From a virus, in IMG/VR virus record IMGVR_UViG_3300020172_004323, positions 1-33,988 of that record: a stretch of DNA of 33,988 nt; one strand, 5' to 3'. The notes beneath the pieces were generated by a model. It searched no databases. It was not told where the DNA came from and was given only the letters and a program-made list of their open reading frames with translations. Both the position numbers and the translations under genes were made by a program. Below, one piece after another: positions 7,615-18,000 of the stretch; positions within the stretch are counted from its first letter, which is position 1, and each line of letters begins with the position of its first letter.

Positions 7615-8413
7615 CTATGGCTCCTAGATCTCTTTTGCCCATGGCGTGAAAACTAACTCCTCGCAATCGCACATATTTTGGCCCACCGGCAGTTGAAGTA
7701 TAGTTGATCTGATAGTCGTCTTTGCCGGTTTGAATTAGTTGATGATCGGGCATCACTGTTGCCATCCTGTTTCTAAAGGAATCTACTTTCAATGTATGCC
7801 CGGTATAGATTCCCAACGCGATACTCAGTGCAAAGTCATTGCGATACGTGGAACGCTGTATTTTATAGAGATCGCGATAGTGTTGCCAGTTGTCACGTAT
7901 CATTTGCATGGAATCAAATATGTACTGAGCTGCTGTGCTCTTTCTAAAAATCATCACTGTGGCCCACCACATAGGGAAATCGTGTTCGCCAAATATATTG
8001 AGCCTGTCAAAGCCATGTGCCCCAACAGGTTCAAATGCTTCTTTGTAACATTGAAAATCTTTATCGTTTTCCAGATAATCTTTGAAATTATTGTTGGCTA
8101 CAACATAGTCAGCATCAACAACCAAGGTCCGATCGTACGGTGTCAATGTGTAGGCATCCATGCGATTGGTGTTGTACCAGTCTACAGTTTTTTCAATGTC
8201 CTGAAAATGTCGCGTGCCAGCTGGGGGCTTCTCTACTACAATAACACGATCAAACTGATCGTACGCATCTTGAAACTTGGGATTGATTTGATCAGTGACT
8301 AACGATGTTGGTATGTTAAGATGTCGTCGGATATTGCCAGCACTCCATGCGGCCATGGTCACATAGTTTATTTCAGCATTGTTAAATGCAAATATCAACG
8401 CACCAGTGGTCAT
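7598..8413 (-). CDS. GT-A (GT8-like) glycosyltransferase (271 aa)
   Basis: ALIFAFNNAE (5-14) followed by a Thr-x-Asp strand (LVTD, 38-41) and RTLVVDADYVVA (95-106) fit a GT-A fold; Asp100-Ala-Asp102 is the DxD metal site. A later NDFALSIALG stretch is typical of GT8-like and related phage transferases, where the Asp lies near the acceptor site. A C-terminal SFHAMGKRDL carries a His-x-x-Gly-Lys-like element, which in GT8 enzymes binds the donor phosphate; this match is weak. The start overlaps the upstream small gene as ATGA. The next gene encodes a likely paralogue. Role: transfer of one sugar in a glycan made by this operon. Donor unknown. Confidence 0.77.
   Translation of the reverse strand: MTTGALIFAFNNAEINYVTMAAWSAGNIRRHLNIPTSLVTDQINPKFQDAYDQFDRVIVVEKPPAGTRHFQDIEKTVDWYNTNRMDAYTLTPYDRTLVVDADYVVANNNFKDYLENDKDFQCYKEAFEPVGAHGFDRLNIFGEHDFPMWWATVMIFRKSTAAQYIFDSMQMIRDNWQHYRDLYKIQRSTYRNDFALSIALGIYTGHTLKVDSFRNRMATVMPDHQLIQTGKDDYQINYTSTAGGPKYVRLRGVSFHAMGKRDLGAIVANPL
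7621..7625 (-). promoter_or_regulatory. Ribosome binding site deciding a TTG start
   Basis: On the minus strand AGGAG lies six bases before the TTG at 7614. It is one of the clearest Shine-Dalgarno elements in this operon and supports TTG as the start of the 258-aa transferase-like protein. Confidence 0.6.
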
Positions 8414-8715
8414 CGCAGTTGACTCAATTCTTCAAATTCTACCAACCAAGCCGTCATCTGTTCGTTCCAACGTTCCTGACTCATTGGCAGTAATTCTTGT
8501 GTGTTGATCTTGACAGGATTACCATATAAGTCTGGCAATACAACTTCTCCCATACGACCACAGGTGAATATCATATTATTAAGTTCTGGCCCAGCGCTCC
8601 ACATACCGCCGCGATAGGCAAATATCATTTTGGCTTCGTACTTTTCACGAAGTATACGTCGGGCTGCCTCGTGATTAAAACGAGCGCGGCTATGTGATAA
8701 TAAGTCAGTTTCCAT
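8410..8715 (-). CDS. Small conserved-looking protein of unknown function (101 aa)
   Basis: First gene of the modification operon. The sequence is mostly helical with charged residues (RARFNHEAARRILREKY) and ends in ELLPMSQERWNEQM and a helix. I recall similar short proteins in marine T4-like phages but no known function. The start at 8715 is chosen because upstream in-frame codons run through a hairpin terminator (8748-8767) and into the upstream fibre gene. There is no Shine-Dalgarno element, and a TATAATAA box ends four bases before the ATG, so the message may be leaderless or the true promoter may lie elsewhere. Its stop forms an ATGA overlap with the first transferase. It could be a small partner of the transferases; this is inference. 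Confidence 0.72.
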   Translation of the reverse strand: METDLLSHSRARFNHEAARRILREKYEAKMIFAYRGGMWSAGPELNNMIFTCGRMGEVVLPDLYGNPVKINTQELLPMSQERWNEQMTAWLVEFEELSQLR

Positions 8716-8719
8716 CGTG

Positions 8720-8727
8720 TTATTATA
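8720..8727 (-). promoter_or_regulatory. Possible promoter box TATAATAA before the modification operon
   Basis: Minus-strand TATAATAA lies directely between the terminator hairpin and the ATG at 8715. It matches a bacterial -10 box (TATAAT) and is one insertion away from the T4 late box TATAAATA. No convincing -35 box is seen. The box is so near the ATG that a transcript from it would have almost no leader. Confidence 0.35.
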
Positions 8728-8747
8728 CAGGAAGGTTAGATAAAAGT

Positions 8748-8770
8748 AAAGGGCCCTAAGGCCCTTTTTG
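8748..8770. terminator. Bidirectional-looking intrinsic terminator
   Basis: A perfect 8-bp stem (AAAGGGCC at 8748-8755 with GGCCCTTT at 8760-8767) closes a 4-base loop. Read on the minus strand it is followed by TTTACTTTTA, and on the plus strand by a short T run. It sits just after the stop of the 322-aa fibre gene and before the modification operon, so it most likely ends the structural transcript. Confidence 0.72.
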
Positions 8771-8786
8771 TTGCCAAATTGGTATA

Positions 8787-9755
8787 TTAGGTAGTTGTTG
8801 CCGCAACAGTTGGGGTTCCCCAAGCAGCCGAAGTTAGATAAGTTGAACTAGGTGGAAAGTACGTTACAAGAGTTGCTGGACACGTGCCAAAACTAGCTCC
8901 ACTGGGTGCTGTTCCGCCAGTCACTGTGTCGCCTTCGGCGTTGAACCAAGTTGTAGTTAGATCTAAAGTTGTGCCTGTGTTTCCTGTTTTGGCCTGAACT
9001 TGAATATAGTTGCCGGTGTATGGTGATGTATCCCCAAATTGTTTGTAGATAAGTACATTTGATGTTGTGAGTTGATACCAGCCAGTTGTAGTTGTTAAAG
9101 TATTTGGTGTGCCAGTTCCGCCTATTTTAGTTGTGCCTGTGTATGTAACGCCAGCGATTGATTGAGCGCCACTGTTAATTCTTCCAGAAATAAAAATTGA
9201 TCCGCACAAGGTCTGCGCAAGATCGTTGAATTCTGGATCGCCAAAGTTACCGGTTGAGCTTTTACCAAATGCAATTTTAACCAAGCCACCAGCATTGAAA
9301 AAATAACGAGCTGCATTGACCGAAGCAAATGTCACTGTATGAGTAAACGTAATTGAACTACCAACGCCAGTGATATTATTAGTTTGCCCAGAAGTGCCTG
9401 ACCAAGATATGTATTGCGAACCTGATGCAGCAGCATTGCCACGATTAGCAGTAATAGAAGTTAAATCAGTGTTGATATTAGACAATACAGCAATAGTGTT
9501 ACCAGCAACCGGTGCAGTACGACTAGTGATAGTGGTACCAGTCTGACTGCCCATTGCAGAGATCTGATTAACTAAAGTCGCCCATTGCGTTGCAGTAATT
9601 GTTGAAGCAGCCGAAACTGTGGTCAATGCTGATTCTCCCCATCCAAAATCACTACTGCCAGTTGACCAAACCCCATTGATGTTTGCACCACTATTGGTAG
9701 ATATGAAGCCATTGTAATCTGTGGCTTCAATTAATCCGCCTGATGAATATGTCAT
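8787..9755 (-). CDS. Fibre-type virion structural protein (322 aa)
   Basis: A Ser/Thr/Gly-rich, beta-strand-rich protein with few charged residues, as expected for a tail or head fibre component. The N terminus (GGLIEATDYNGF, then GWGES, ATQWATLVNQI and TITSRTAPVAGNTI) resembles a conserved structural protein that I recall from marine T4-like phages. The middle has FFNAGGLVKIAFG and the end is a Thr-rich tail (AATTT). The ATG at 9755 has a TAAGGA element that overlaps the stop of the upstream fibre gene 10 bases away. It is the last gene before a terminator hairpin. Exact position in the virion is unknown; its partner may be the 467-aa protein just upstream. Confidence 0.78.
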   Translation of the reverse strand: MTYSSGGLIEATDYNGFISTNSGANINGVWSTGSSDFGWGESALTTVSAASTITATQWATLVNQISAMGSQTGTTITSRTAPVAGNTIAVLSNINTDLTSITANRGNAAASGSQYISWSGTSGQTNNITGVGSSITFTHTVTFASVNAARYFFNAGGLVKIAFGKSSTGNFGDPEFNDLAQTLCGSIFISGRINSGAQSIAGVTYTGTTKIGGTGTPNTLTTTTGWYQLTTSNVLIYKQFGDTSPYTGNYIQVQAKTGNTGTTLDLTTTWFNAEGDTVTGGTAPSGASFGTCPATLVTYFPPSSTYLTSAAWGTPTVAATTT

Positions 9756-9765
9756 TACTTTGTCC

Positions 9766-11169
9766 TTACTTGATAGTTACTATGGCTTCTACCATACTTT
9801 CATTTGATTCTACCTTGGATACCAAGGCACGACCAATTGTATTAAAGGCTGTGGCTTCACCAGGAAGTGCTGCTCTAGCTAATCCATTTCCGGCGCTGAC
9901 TAACCGATCGCCTTTGTTAACTAATCCAACACAGCGAACTGGCACTCGTCCAGTCATTGCAACGGGTGGATGGGTATCATCTTCACCAGCTCCACCGTTC
10001 ATTAAGAAAGCTGCTCGTGTACTTATGACCCCAAATACGTTTTCGCTTAGTTCATCAAGGGATTTAGTGATTTCTTCAGTACCACCCAGCTCAACCACTG
10101 TACCAGGAGCATACTCAGTATCAGCTGCAAAACGTTCAGCAACGTCAGCATAGAGTGCTGTGGTAGCTGTTGCAAACACACGATTAAAATAACTTGAGCT
10201 TGAGCCAATATTGCCCACCGCATTGGTACCTGTTTTGGTAATACCTGATACGCTAATGTTGCTGAACACCGGAGAAGTATTACCAAAGTTAACTACACCA
10301 TTGGCACCATCTAACACCATGACTGTGGTGGTAACGCCACCGTCATTTACTGTAAAATTAATGTTGGCATCTTGAGTTTGATTTTGCAATGTTACAGTAG
10401 TACCTGCTACTGAAGCTTTAAAATCGCTATTAGACCCAACGGTTATCCCGGTGTTGTTTAAAACACCTAACGATACTGCCATTGTTTGGCCTGACCCAGT
10501 TGTACGAATAAAGCCTGAACTTGCAACACCATTTAGCAACACTGCGTTGGCAGCTGTGCCTTGGAACAATGGAACCTGTGCTCCAACTGTAGTGGCCAAT
10601 GTAATACCAGGTTTGACTGTGGTAAATCCTGGAATGCCTGCACCAGCAGGTGTAAATTCTGCGTCTTGACTTACCATGCCCACCACTGTGTCAGCCACAG
10701 TGAGCTTGATTACTGTGTGAGTAACACCCGCCGGGGTGTCAGTAATCAATGCAGGGATAGCACCAGTGGTGCCTGTACCGGCACTACTCTGGGGGCCAAC
10801 TAGAATAAATGCTGTACCATTGTAAACATTTAATTGTTGGTTAGGAATATCATACCATAGGTCACCAACAACATTGCTAGTAGGCGCGGTATTGGCAGCA
10901 GTGGCAGCAGAAATAGTTTTAAAACTAGTCCCGTTGTAGACTTTTAGTAAGTTGCTACCTTTGTCCCACCAAAGTTGTCCAGTGAGTGGATTTCCTGGCG
11001 CAGTGACGCTGGCAGCATTTTCCAACAAATGGATAAAGTTGCTGTCCAGGAACTCGCCGTAACCTGCATAGTTTTTACCAACTAGCACCATGTTGCTTGA
11101 TGTGTTGATAGTACCATCTGCAATAGTTGCAAACGGGGTACCGTCAGTTAAGTTAATCTGGTAAGCCAT
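9766..11169 (-). CDS. Tail-fibre-type structural protein (467 aa)
   Basis: The N-terminal part has two copies of a short module, GQLWWDKGSNLLKVYNG (64-80) and GDLWYDIPNQQLNVYNG (102-118), each spaced about 38 residues; such modules are common in marine phage fibre proteins. The middle is a long beta-rich Thr/Val/Gly region. The C-terminal domain starts near YADVAERF (about 338-345) and continues with PGTVVELGG and GRVPVRCVG, a domain found at the C termini of many phage fibres. Whether it is an autoproteolytic or trimerisation domain cannot be told here. Upstream lie two NATAAATA motifs and an AAGGACAGG ribosome site 9 bases before the ATG, so it probably has its own late promoter. Confidence 0.82.
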   Translation of the reverse strand: MAYQINLTDGTPFATIADGTINTSSNMVLVGKNYAGYGEFLDSNFIHLLENAASVTAPGNPLTGQLWWDKGSNLLKVYNGTSFKTISAATAANTAPTSNVVGDLWYDIPNQQLNVYNGTAFILVGPQSSAGTGTTGAIPALITDTPAGVTHTVIKLTVADTVVGMVSQDAEFTPAGAGIPGFTTVKPGITLATTVGAQVPLFQGTAANAVLLNGVASSGFIRTTGSGQTMAVSLGVLNNTGITVGSNSDFKASVAGTTVTLQNQTQDANINFTVNDGGVTTTVMVLDGANGVVNFGNTSPVFSNISVSGITKTGTNAVGNIGSSSSYFNRVFATATTALYADVAERFAADTEYAPGTVVELGGTEEITKSLDELSENVFGVISTRAAFLMNGGAGEDDTHPPVAMTGRVPVRCVGLVNKGDRLVSAGNGLARAALPGEATAFNTIGRALVSKVESNESMVEAIVTIK

Positions 11170-11193
11170 TTTTTATAACCTGTCCTTGTCAGT

Positions 11194-11201
11194 TATTTAT
11201 T
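11194..11201 (-). promoter_or_regulatory. Late-promoter-like motif AATAAATA
   Basis: Minus-strand AATAAATA lies 24 bases before the ATG of the 467-aa fibre gene and ahead of its ribosome site. It fits the form NATAAATA, one base from the T4 late consensus TATAAATA, which is read by the gp55/gp33/gp45 system in T4-like phages. Confidence 0.5.
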
Positions 11202-11218
11202 TGCATAAAATCTACCCA

Positions 11219-11226
11219 TATTTATG
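11219..11226 (-). promoter_or_regulatory. Late-promoter-like motif CATAAATA
   Basis: Minus-strand CATAAATA overlaps the stop codon of the 200-aa gene, 49 bases ahead of the fibre gene start. The same octamer lies upstream of gp6 (29660-29667). One of the two motifs in this gap is probably the functional one. Confidence 0.45.
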
Positions 11227-11824
11227 CATTAGTGCTGAGGTTGGTCAGCGTTTGTATGCGCAGGGTATAGTCAATTTGTATCTGTCTGTTTAAGCTTTTT
11301 TGTACCGGGTGAAAAATCACGTGGGTAATCAATCGCAGATCAGTGGCAGATCCATTCCATGTTTTAAGTCCAAGTTCGTCAAACACATATTCACCACTAA
11401 AATTGGTGCTGTTGTCAAACGCGGCTTGTCCAGCTGGTTCTCCGTAATCTAATAAACAAGTTACTAAAATATCAGTGTAGAATTTACCAGGAGTGTGTAA
11501 TACTGTCATTTTGTTATTGATAGGATCAGCATTGTCTACACTGCTATCATCAACAACCTTTTGGTATGTTTGATTGTAAAGTGTGGCATTTTGACCCACT
11601 GTATTTGGAGGCAAGTATGTGATGACCCCAGTTGGATCAACTGAACTACCACCATTGCCAAACGCCATCTGATAGATATATCCGGTGTTTTTATCTGCTA
11701 GGGTTTGAGCCATGCTTACAGATATATTTTCATAGTGAATTGCGTTCTTTTTATCCACAAGCACTTCTTTGGTTTGCGGATCAGTGATTTTAATAAACCC
11801 TTCAATCTGTACAGGTACTTGCAT
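11222..11824 (-). CDS. Virion structural protein of unknown function (200 aa)
   Basis: I do not recognise a named T4 homologue. The N terminus, VQIEGFIKITDPQTKEVLVD (5-24), is a beta hairpin pattern, and the rest is beta-rich with YQMAFGNGG (51-59), ending in an IQIDYTLRIQ strand. Its place among baseplate and fibre genes and the gene order suggest a tail structural or fibre-attachment protein. The 47-aa frame just upstream ends in a sequence that matches residues 3-26 of this protein (see that entry). The start overlaps the upstream stop as TAATG, with GGAGG 10 bases upstream of the ATG. The stop overlaps a late-promoter-like motif for the next gene. Confidence 0.72.
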   Translation of the reverse strand: MQVPVQIEGFIKITDPQTKEVLVDKKNAIHYENISVSMAQTLADKNTGYIYQMAFGNGGSSVDPTGVITYLPPNTVGQNATLYNQTYQKVVDDSSVDNADPINNKMTVLHTPGKFYTDILVTCLLDYGEPAGQAAFDNSTNFSGEYVFDELGLKTWNGSATDLRLITHVIFHPVQKSLNRQIQIDYTLRIQTLTNLSTNA

Positions 11825-11967
11825 TATGCTCGTCCCTCCACAAATATTTCTTTGCTCTTTGGATCAAAAATACGCATAAAAGCATCCACCTGCACTGAGC
11901 CGCTTTCATTGGGGCGTCGTTCAGGGGTTGGTTCAACTTTTTCTTCAGGTTTATTTGGATTTTCCAT
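11824..11967 (-). CDS. Small protein resembling the start of the next structural protein (47 aa)
   Basis: A 47-codon frame between the giant protein and the 200-aa protein. The first half is hydrophilic and Pro/Glu-rich (NPNKPEEKVEPTPERR). The second half, VQVDAFMRIFDPKSKEIF, aligns without gaps with VQIEGFIKITDPQTKEVL of the next gene, with many identical or similar residues, and then ends at a stop just where the next protein continues. The TAA stop overlaps the next ATG (TAATG), and the GGAGG site for the next gene lies inside this frame. It could be a truncated duplicate, or a small real structural peptide. No Shine-Dalgarno element precedes its own ATG, but the codon frame and the conserved sequence favour a translated gene. 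Confidence 0.6.
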   Translation of the reverse strand: MENPNKPEEKVEPTPERRPNESGSVQVDAFMRIFDPKSKEIFVEGRA

Positions 11968-12000
11968 GATGTATTATTTACCTAGTATAAAAGGGGCGGA

Positions 12001-15000
12001 TTAAACCTGTCCTTGCAAGAATCTTGCAGCTGGGGTAAGTTGCACTTGCAACGGAGCACCATTGCTGGCAGTGTCTACACCTGGATTATACCACGACAAT
12101 CCTTGAACTATTCCAATTGTAACTTGTACCCCTTTTGCTGGAGGGTCATAAAAAGTAACAGTGGCCGGATTTGGTGATGTCAATACATATTGGGTTTCAG
12201 GTACCGGTATACCACCCACTAGAACTCTCAATGCTTCGGTGTATTCAGTGCTGTCAATGATCAACAAATCAACATTGGGAGCAGTGAACACAGTTTGAGT
12301 TCCATTTGCAATGATATTTGTATAGACAAATTCATCTTCGTATCCTTGTTCAAGGATACTCTCACGGCCCATAGCAATAACCTTGTCTCCTGCATAATGA
12401 TTTGCTGCTGCGGTACCAGCGGTTCCTCTTAGAAGCCCTGATAATGTATTGTTGCCAAGATCCCTGTATCTGTACATTATACGCTCTCCGTTTATAGTCA
12501 CTACTCCCCAAGCGTTTTGAGTCAATGCTGGTTCGCCACATGCGCTGGCATTTTCAACAAACACAATATCATCATCATACGCTAGATACTCGCGCAATAC
12601 AGTGGTAGTGCTAGGTAAGATTCTGTAAGTTGCCTGCAACCCACGCATATCTTGGAAAATACGGAATGCCATGGCTTCTGGAACTGTAAAATCAGTAAAC
12701 AAAATTGCTACTACTACGTCAGTTGGTGAAATAGTAAAATTAAGTGTTAGAAATGAAACGAACTCAGTGCTAGTAATTGTATAATCAAGCCCATTGAATA
12801 ATCTACGACCGTTGTAGCTGACAATCATCCGTGCTGGATTCTGATTACCTTGGTTTAGATTAAAGTCATTATAACTTAAAATAATGCCTTCGCTGTAGTC
12901 GTAACTTCCTGCTCCACCAGTTGTTGAGCCAAACGAAAATGGAAATTCATCAAATGTTTCAAAATCAGTTCCACCTTCAGAAATTGGCCCATCCCAGACC
13001 AGTTGTACAATATTTTGTTCGCTGGTGTCATTCCAGGTGGTTACAGCTATCTGATCTCCAGGTTGCAACCCAAATGAACCTGATAGTCTAAATGTTATTT
13101 GATCATCTGATATGACATAATCAGCTCTGGTGTTTACACACACCAACACACGGTCGCCAACTACTGGAACATAGCTTAATAAAATTGTTCTTGGGCCAAA
13201 TCCATCCCACGGAACCACTGTAAAATCACTGCCTAGTATCTGTGCCACGTCATTGACGTAGACATGAACTTCGTTGTCAGCTATAAGACCTTGACTGTAT
13301 CCCCCACGCTGAGGCATTAAAAATTCCGCACTTGATCCATCGCCAGTCCATAGAACCCCCTGTGACGGTCTTGCCATTAACCCATTCACTGTAACATAAG
13401 CGTTGTCAATATTTGACCCTTGCAAACTGTTGGTCAACGTATAAGTTAGTTCTGTTGTACTAGATAATGGAACTATTGATGACACTGTAATATACTGAGT
13501 GACAGGCACGCTCCAGCTATTCTGTGGTGTCTCGTATCCCATTACTGTTAGTTCAATGAAATCAAAGCTGGTTAAAATTATCAAGAAGTTAATTTGTGTT
13601 ATTGTGCCAGCCAATTGTTCATAGGTATAATCTGCGCCCTCGGTTAATAAAACACCATTTACAAAAATAACCAATTCATAAATTTCACTGTAGGCGACTT
13701 CAATTTCAAGGCGATTACCAACTTCAGACCCATCGTAGTTGGCACGTAACAGCTGATTTCCTCCGCCCATCTGATATACTGTTATAACAATGATGTCTGA
13801 CAATACTGCACCACTGGAGTATACAGTCACAGTTTGATTGACCCAGTCAATTGTATAATTAGTACCAAGCGTTAAATCACGCCCCACTGTGGCATTGCTC
13901 ACACGAACCGCACTTGGATGCAAGACTTGAATGCTTGAAGACTCCCCAATGCCACTCCAATCAATTGTGGGATCAAGTGGGTTGTATTCTGCTCTGAGTT
14001 GCAAAATACCAAATCCAAACCCCTCCCCACTCCAGTCTGATCCGGGTCTTGTGAACACCTTTAAATCAAGTGTGTCAAATTCTTGTCCAGGAACTAATTC
14101 TTGCGGAGCATGGCTTGAGTAAGTATCAACAAATGCACCACCACTGACATTGACATCATCTGGACGAGTGCCAAGATAGATATCAAGGAAACTGCTCTCG
14201 TATTGCGCATTTAGTATCGTATCGCTGTATGTTGGACGACCTTCTGCACCAAAATCTAAGTTGTCCCAGGGTGTGATATCAAAAGGACCATGGTCAAATC
14301 CAGTATCGTATTCAAACGGTACACCTGCCACCTGCACACCTGGATAGTCAACTCCGTCAATTAACAACGGTAATTCTCGTCCAGGTTGATTGATTCCGGC
14401 AACATAATAGCCCATGGTACGATCAACCCCACTGAGATCGTTGATTGGGACCAAGGTCCAGTCCGCAGGATCAAATGTTGGGGTATTGACCCCAGTGCTG
14501 TCCGGACTATTTGCTGCCCAAATTCTAGCAGCAAATCGCACTAATTGCCCGTTGTCAAATGTAATGTTGGGTTGCCATTGTTCTATATTGGTTTGATATT
14601 CACAACGGTCAAATTTAATAGTAGTAAAGATACTGCGTACCAGACCGTTGGTCATGTATGCCACTGCTTTAGCGCCGGTACCATTACCGCCAGTGATAGT
14701 AACTATGGCTGTGGTTAGGTAACCCAAACCAGGTGTAGCGATCACAACATTAATAACTTCCCCAGCTGAGTTGATGCGGGCAAATGCAGTTGCTTGTGTG
14801 GTTGCTACACCTGTAATTGTCACTGTGGGGATAGATGTATATCCAGAGCCTCCGTCAACAATGACGATTTCTTCAATTGATAATTTATAATTGTCAAACC
14901 ACTGATCATACGGTGTTGTCTGCCAAATAATGTTATTACTGGCTCGGTCACTGGGCCCGGTCTCAGTCTCGCTAAGAATTGGGCTGACATATTGCGGGAC

Positions 15001-18000
15001 TGCCAAATCAGCATCATAGTATGCTGGTAAGTCAAAGTCTGCTATGTCACCAGCAAAGTCATCAAATCCATTGTATTTCAAATTAAATTCTCTAATTTGA
15101 ACATGGTACGGTTTAACTTCATTGAGATAGTCTAGTACAAAATCTTGATTGTCTCGTCTATAAGTTGGGTAAGGCAATAGTTCTCGAATGTTATGTTCAA
15201 CATCAATCAAACTAGTTTTTGTCAACCACTGCGGTGCCAACTGTTCGGTTAAGATGTAATTTAGCATCAATACTGTGATGTTATTTCTATCAACTAATAG
15301 GTCATCAATCAGCAGTTCCTCATTGATGCTTTGTATAATTTTTCTAGTTTCAGTCTGCGGTGTTTGATCAAAATATTGTGCATCAAAAACTTCGCCATCA
15401 AACCCCAATTTGCCCTCGGCATAATTCCAAATTCCGTTGGATATTTGAATGGTACCATCTTGTAACCCAACCCTATTCCAGCCAGTGATGTCAAGCTGGT
15501 AAATCTCAAATTTTCCTTCACCGTTGCTAGTGACCAATACCACAGTGCCTACTGGGACACTGAGCGCAACAAGTGCAGCGTAGCTTGGGACTTCCTGACT
15601 TGGGATAGTGGTACGATTAAATCCTGGCGCATACCAATCAACATAACTCCAATAGGCCTTGGTATCATAACTCTGAACTTTTGTCAATACCAGGTGCCGC
15701 AGCAGTGTTGCTGCAAGCTCAACTGTGTATATTGTCCAGCGTCCACTATTGTTGCTGTCACTTAGAACCAAATACTTGTACCCTAATGGTACAATTTGAA
15801 TATTTTGCCAGCTCAATTCTTCAAGGTTGGCCACCGCTTCGTTCCAATTACCAGCCTGCGACGGAATTGGCTCTTCACTGTTCAACAATGTTAGAGACCG
15901 GCTTTCGGCAATTGGGTACAGTGCTAATATAGCATTGGTGTGTTGTATGTAATTCTGTAATGCAAGATAGCGGTTGACAAACATTGATTGACGAGGACGG
16001 AACTGTACTCCATATCTTTCCGCCGGACTTAATGTCACGTCTGGAACTGCGCTACCCTGAGTGTCAACACCGCAAAAACTATCTTGTAATTTTCTATACA
16101 ATGCGGGAGTAAGGAAACTTGCGGCTCTTCCTTGTGCCAATAATTGAAACTCAGTGTGAACATTGTCATCGTTGATTTGTCTATCAAACTCCACGTGAAT
16201 AATAGTATCAAATGAATTCAAGTAGCTTTTACTATTATAAATGGCAATGCAACTTGGCGTTATTGGTGCCATGAATGGAATACCACTGGCAATTGGTGAT
16301 GCGATGTACTGTGCAATCACCTCAACGCTGAGTGTTTTGTTGGCTGCGGTGTTGACTGACGGAATGTTACGTACCCAATAGAAATATTCAGTAACAAACG
16401 CACCAGAACTGTTTAGCAATGAGCCCACTGAATAACTCAAAATTGACCGTGGGATACCTGGCCCGGTATATTCAGCCGGTGGCACATCGCTCTGAATCCA
16501 TTGATACACATCTACTCTACTGCCCGGGAATATTTGCCCCCAACGTCGACTGGCATAGATAATATCATCTTGCCCTGGATCAACAAATCTCACAGTAGTG
16601 GTATCCCACCATATCTGCCCTACTTTTGATGCTCCCCAGACATTGCCTTGATTGTTTATCAAACCAACATTGTAACCTGCTGGATCAAACGCACTGATAA
16701 AATCAATATTTTGACGAGCAACGCCTAGGATTTTTCCTTGCAGCGGATTGAAGAAATCTAAGAATTCTGTTCTAGCACTTTGTAACCGATCATATAATGT
16801 AACCGAGTTAAGCGAATAGATGTTTACTGCCGGCGCTTGAAAATGCTTTAAAGTCCAGGACTGAGTTTGATTGGGGTTTCTAAAAGCAACCAACGCACCA
16901 TTGTTGTTGACTGTTTCAAATGCAGTGCCTGGTGCGCCCACCATCAATGATGTGCCGGTATAATTGACACTTGTGCCAAATAAACTATTGGTATCTGATT
17001 CATTGTAATATAATTGTTGCCCATACACATAGGCTCCGGGATTCAGCGCCGAATCGTTTGCTGAAGGAAGATACTCAAATTGATAAACTGAGCCAGCCTG
17101 CGGAAGATCTGTGTAAAAGGCTGTGCTTCCTGCATCAAAGAATGTGTCACCACCATCAAAGGTGTCAATGATATGTGGAGTGCCGTGCGGGGCACCAACA
17201 ATGAGATCTAGGCCTTGCGTTGCCAGTGCTGATCCAAATTCTGAACCGTCTTTGACATAGGGATTTGTCAGAGTTTGTGTGTATATGTAAGCGTTGAATC
17301 CCAAGGCATTGTAAACACTGGCAGCGCCGGTTCCAATAGTGCCCGGGGATACCAACAATTTCTGATAGGGAGTAGCCGCTAATTTATTGATCAAATCAAT
17401 GGTCAACAATCCAGTTGATGTTGATGCGGCTGCTATAACGTTTGGAATCTCTGCGCTATTAATAGCCAACACCAGCCCTGCTATGTTATTATTTGGTGAT
17501 GCAGGAACCGCGACCTCGTAGTTATTGATGCGCAGTGTGGCCCCGGCCGTCAGTGCTGGCGAAGCAATTGTACTTGTTATGGTACCATACAAACGTGTTT
17601 GATTAATGTTACTTTGAACACTGCCAGCTTGAGGTAATACTATACTGTCTTCAGGTGCTCCAACAATGGCCGCACAATCAAACAGTCCATACACTGTGCT
17701 TTTGCCAAAATGATCACGCTCCGACACATCGTTTGCTAGAATTTTTTGCACCTGTTGAAACTTATTGGTGTCAATGTCAACGGTATTTCCAATAGTCAAG
17801 GGTTGATTAATCACCAATGTGGTGGCAATGTTGGTATAACTTCCGCCTGGGTAGTTGACTGTGAATGTATTGGTATCGTTAGTGCCCCACTGCGCGGTGT
17901 TATTTAAAAATACTCCATTGACTGCTACAGATGTTGGAAAATTTAAATTACTGTTTAAGGTAAACGTAGGAGTTTCAACCTGTGCGCTGTTGACCTGGAA

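Noticed and set aside
7739-8302. Plus-strand open frame of 187 codons
   Set aside because: Opposite a glycosyltransferase gene with a DxD motif and operon overlaps; the product has odd Cys/His/Ile content and no motif.
8410-8823. Longer start for the 101-aa protein
   Set aside because: The extension would read through the terminator hairpin and overlap the upstream fibre gene; the ATG at 8715 is more sensible.
9743-10153. Plus-strand open frame of 136 codons
   Set aside because: Antisense to the fibre gene; its Ser/Thr/Pro-rich product mirrors the low-complexity fibre sequence.
9766-10160. Autoproteolytic peptidase (G2-type) domain at the C terminus of the fibre
   Set aside because: The ADVAERF stretch recalls such domains, but I could not place catalytic residues, so only a generic fibre C-terminal domain is called.
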